Assembly (NCBI GenBank): GCA_945949655.1
Contig: CAMFFG010000060.1
Coordinates: forward strand, 1 to 7,264
From: an uncultured Peptococcaceae bacterium
GTDB lineage: Bacteria > Bacillota > Peptococcia > Peptococcales > Peptococcaceae
DNA: 7,264 bases
Direction: 5' to 3'
A program made the translations under genes and the position numbers. The notes beneath the pieces were generated by a model. The model was not told the DNA's origin, made no database searches, and saw only the letters and a list, made by a program, of their open reading frames with translations. Shown one piece after another: positions 5,903 to 7,264 of the stretch. The stretch's first letter is position 1. The number at the start of each line of letters is the position of its first letter.

Positions 5903-5967
5903 ATATAAAGGAAAAATTGTGTCCCGATGCTAGCACATTTTCTCAAAAGAAAAATTTATCAAGTATA

Positions 5968-5996
5968 TTGCAATCCAAAGCGGGATATGCTATCAT
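5968..5996 (+). promoter_or_regulatory. Promoter of the structured leader RNA and CHR genes
   Basis: TTGCAA (5968-5973), a 17-bp spacer and TATCAT (5991-5996) preceded by TGC (5988-5990), an extended -10. Start expected near A6003. AT-rich sequence lies upstream. No other promoter is visible before the downstream CDS. Confidence 0.85.
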
Positions 5997-6002
5997 AAAC
6001 AC

Positions 6003-6228
6003 AGGTGAAAACCTCCCTGCTAGGTGCGTATATGTCTGGTATGTTTTTGACCAACACCTTTTATATGGGAATCCGTGCTCTGCTGTCGGATCTGATGCCG
6101 CTTATGCTTAAGCGGAACGTTGAACACAGCAGGAGGATACCCACCTGCATATGCAGGTTCAAAACGCTGGATATTACGGCTGTGTGGGGTCTTATGAAAA
6201 AACGATTGGGAAACCAGTCGTTTTTTTT
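6003..6228 (+). ncRNA. Structured leader RNA, candidate riboswitch/attenuator upstream of CHR transporter genes
   Basis: A transcript of about 226 nt from its own promoter to an intrinsic terminator, 36 nt before the transporter start codon. I do not recognise its class. Proposed fold: closing stem P1 pairs 6012-6021 with 6128-6136 (9 bp, one bulged C) and can be extended by CAGGTG (6002-6007) with CACCTG (6142-6147). It encloses P2 (AGGTG 6022-6026 with CACCT 6055-6059, inner TGGT/ACCA), P3 (ATCCG 6071-6075 with CGGAT 6087-6091) and P4 (CCGCTTA 6098-6104 with TAAGCGG 6109-6115). Unpaired joints are 6060-6070, CTGATG (6092-6097) and 6116-6127. Competing helices are the AGGT-GAAA-ACCT hairpin (6003-6014), ACACAGC/GCTGTGT (6124-6130, 6179-6185) and ACCTGC/GCAGGT (6143-6148, 6153-6158). 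Such a design fits ligand-controlled termination, but a stand-alone small RNA such as a 6S-like RNA is also possible. Confidence 0.65.
6199..6228 (+). terminator. Strong intrinsic terminator ending the leader
   Basis: An 11-bp stem, AAAACGATTGG (6199-6209) with CCAGTCGTTTT (6214-6224), has a GAAA tetraloop and an uninterrupted eight-T tract (6221-6228). It lies 36 nt before the transporter start codon, with no promoter between, so it acts as a barrier that expression must overcome. Confidence 0.95.
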
Positions 6229-6264
6229 CTGCGTAAGTTCAAGAGAATAACGGAGGATAAATAT

Positions 6265-6801
6265 ATGGGAGAATTGTGGAATCTGTTCTGGACTTTTTTT
6301 CGGATCGGTGCGTTTACTTTTGGCGGCGGCTATGTGATGATTCCAATTATTCAGCATGAGATCAGTGAGAAACAGCATTTGATCGAAGAGGATGCATTAT
6401 CAGAAATATTGGTCATTGCGCAGTCTCTGCCCGGAATGATGGCGGTCAATGCGGCTACCTCGGTCGGGTTTCGTCTGAAAGGAAAGATTGGTGCAGTGAT
6501 CTGTGCCCTGGGTGTGGCGTTACCTTCTTTTCTGATTATTGTTTTTTTCGCTAATTTGTTTCTTTGCTATAGTGATAATCCTCATGTGGTTGGGGCTTTT
6601 CAGTGGGTTCGGGCCGCTGTAGTCGGAATGATCGCAGCAGCAGCCGTAAAAATGGGAAAACCTTGTTTGAAAAATCCGCAACAGATGGTGCTGGTCCTGA
6701 TTGCACTGGTTCTGGCAATCTGCGCTGTGCATCCGATTCTACTGATCCTGGGCGGTGCGTTGGCTGGCTGGTTTTTAACCAGATCAGAGGGGGGAGCGTG
6801 A
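6265..6801 (+). CDS. chrA: Chromate-transporter family (CHR) protein, first half of a pair
   Basis: Integral membrane protein of 178 residues with one Chromate_transp domain, the 'short' form of the CHR superfamily, which works as a pair of homologous halves. Seen: FTFGGGYVM (17-25), SLPGMMAVNAATSVGF (54-69), and hydrophobic segments around 7-29, 74-100, 111-130 and 140-171. Some characterised members export chromate; in anaerobic Firmicutes the natural anion is unknown. ATG 6265 is chosen over upstream in-frame ATGs because GGAGG (6252-6256) precedes it at 8 nt, and earlier starts lie inside the leader RNA and terminator. The next gene begins 6 nt after its stop, so the two are co-transcribed. 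Regulation is likely by read-through of the leader terminator. Confidence 0.93.
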   Translation: MGELWNLFWTFFRIGAFTFGGGYVMIPIIQHEISEKQHLIEEDALSEILVIAQSLPGMMAVNAATSVGFRLKGKIGAVICALGVALPSFLIIVFFANLFLCYSDNPHVVGAFQWVRAAVVGMIAAAAVKMGKPCLKNPQQMVLVLIALVLAICAVHPILLILGGALAGWFLTRSEGGA

Positions 6802-6807
6802 CAAGCA

Positions 6808-7264
6808 ATGAGTTTATATTTGGAAATGATGCTGGTGTTTGCAATGATCGGTTTGTTTTGCTTCGGTGGCGGTTATGGAATTTTGCCCTTTATTCAGGGC
6901 GAAGTTATCAATCGTGGTTGGATGACTGCTCAGGAATTTGTCAATATTATTGCTGTTTCAGAGAGCACGCCGGGGCCGCTGGGTATCAATGTTGCAACTT
7001 ATGTTGGGTTTAAAATGGGAGGTGTGATCGGCGCGGTATTCTCTACGGTGGGCCTGATGCTGCCTGCGTTTTTTCTGGTTATGCTGGTGACAAAAGCTTT
7101 ACAAACAGAAAAAGGCGGAAAGCTATGGAAACGGCTGACCATCGGAATTCGACCGGTAGTAGTCGGTCTGATTTTTTATGCTGCTTACTCTATTGCAAAA
7201 ACAGTACTGGTGCATGTGGGCGTGCAGGGAATGCAGATCGACTGGCAGGGTGTGCTGCTGGCTG
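6808..7264 (+). CDS. chrA: Chromate-transporter family (CHR) protein, second half, cut by window end
   Basis: Partner half of the preceding gene: 152 codons are present and the frame stays open to the edge. The start ATG 6808 lies 6 nt past the previous stop, behind a G-rich ribosome site (AGGGGGGAG, 6788-6796, 11 nt spacing) embedded in the end of the upstream gene. It shares the family pattern of the first half: FGGGYGILP (19-27) and SESTPGPLGINVATYVG (51-67). Hydrophobic segments lie around 5-28, 72-96 and 114-138. It is clearly a diverged paralogue rather than a copy. The two halves probably form a heterodimer with opposite membrane orientations, as proposed for paired short CHR proteins. 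About 30 residues are probably missing, judging by the first half. Confidence 0.92.
   Translation, partial: MSLYLEMMLVFAMIGLFCFGGGYGILPFIQGEVINRGWMTAQEFVNIIAVSESTPGPLGINVATYVGFKMGGVIGAVFSTVGLMLPAFFLVMLVTKALQTEKGGKLWKRLTIGIRPVVVGLIFYAAYSIAKTVLVHVGVQGMQIDWQGVLLA

Noticed and set aside
5713..6000. Integrated element at the tRNA-Leu gene
   Set aside because: No repeat of the tRNA 3' end is found downstream in the window, and no integrase is present.
6070..6122. Hammerhead-like core: stem ATCCG/CGGAT, CTGATG, a hairpin, then GAAC
   Set aside because: The invariant A after CUGAUG is C here, and the third stem does not form between 6060-6069 and 6118 onward. Probably chance similarity within the leader junction.
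6003..6198. SRP RNA, 6S RNA or T-box identity for the leader
   Set aside because: No GGAA-type SRP domain IV and no TGGNACCGCG T-box. A 6S-like rod is not clearly formed, although 6S cannot be fully excluded without a covariance search.
6005..6250. 81-residue open frame over the leader RNA
   Set aside because: No ribosome site, it crosses the terminator, and its composition is not protein-like; the RNA structure explains the sequence better.

Overview
The window looks like chromosome of an anaerobic gut-type Firmicute, probably Clostridia/Lachnospiraceae. I infer this from sigma-A style promoters, strong GGAGG-type ribosome sites, intrinsic terminators with T tracts, a tRNA-Leu without encoded CCA, an AAA/DUF4143 ATPase, and a tryptophanyl-tRNA synthetase with a cysteine motif like the Fe-S type. 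No phage, transposon or CRISPR signature is visible. No taxonomic search could be run.

Left part (1-3720, + strand): an AAA ATPase with a C-terminal DUF4143/nuclease-fold domain (62-1384), with a short candidate promoter. A gene-poor stretch of about 400 bp with imperfect hairpins follows. Next come a membrane-anchored NodB-type polysaccharide/peptidoglycan deacetylase (1790-2674), ended by a strong terminator, and an arginase-family metallohydrolase (2821-3588), ended by a long-stem terminator that also lies between two converging genes. These three genes look like separate transcription units.

Middle part (3721-5850): trpS on the minus strand (3759-4754) is driven by a perfect consensus promoter (TTGACA, 17 bp, TATAAT) with a leader of only about 80 nt and no T-box. 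Back to back with it, and with overlapping promoter space, is a 227-residue protein I do not recognise (4916-5599). A tRNA-Leu(CAG) gene with its own promoter and terminator follows.

Right part (5851-7264): a strong extended -10 promoter starts an RNA of about 226 nt. It can fold into a closing stem, a multi-hairpin junction and alternative helices, and it ends in a textbook intrinsic terminator only 36 nt before a pair of short chromate-transporter-family (CHR) genes (6265-6801 and 6808 to the window edge). I see no other promoter for the pair, so these transporter halves appear to be controlled by read-through of a structured leader. I could not match this leader to a known riboswitch class, and it is the best candidate here for something undescribed.
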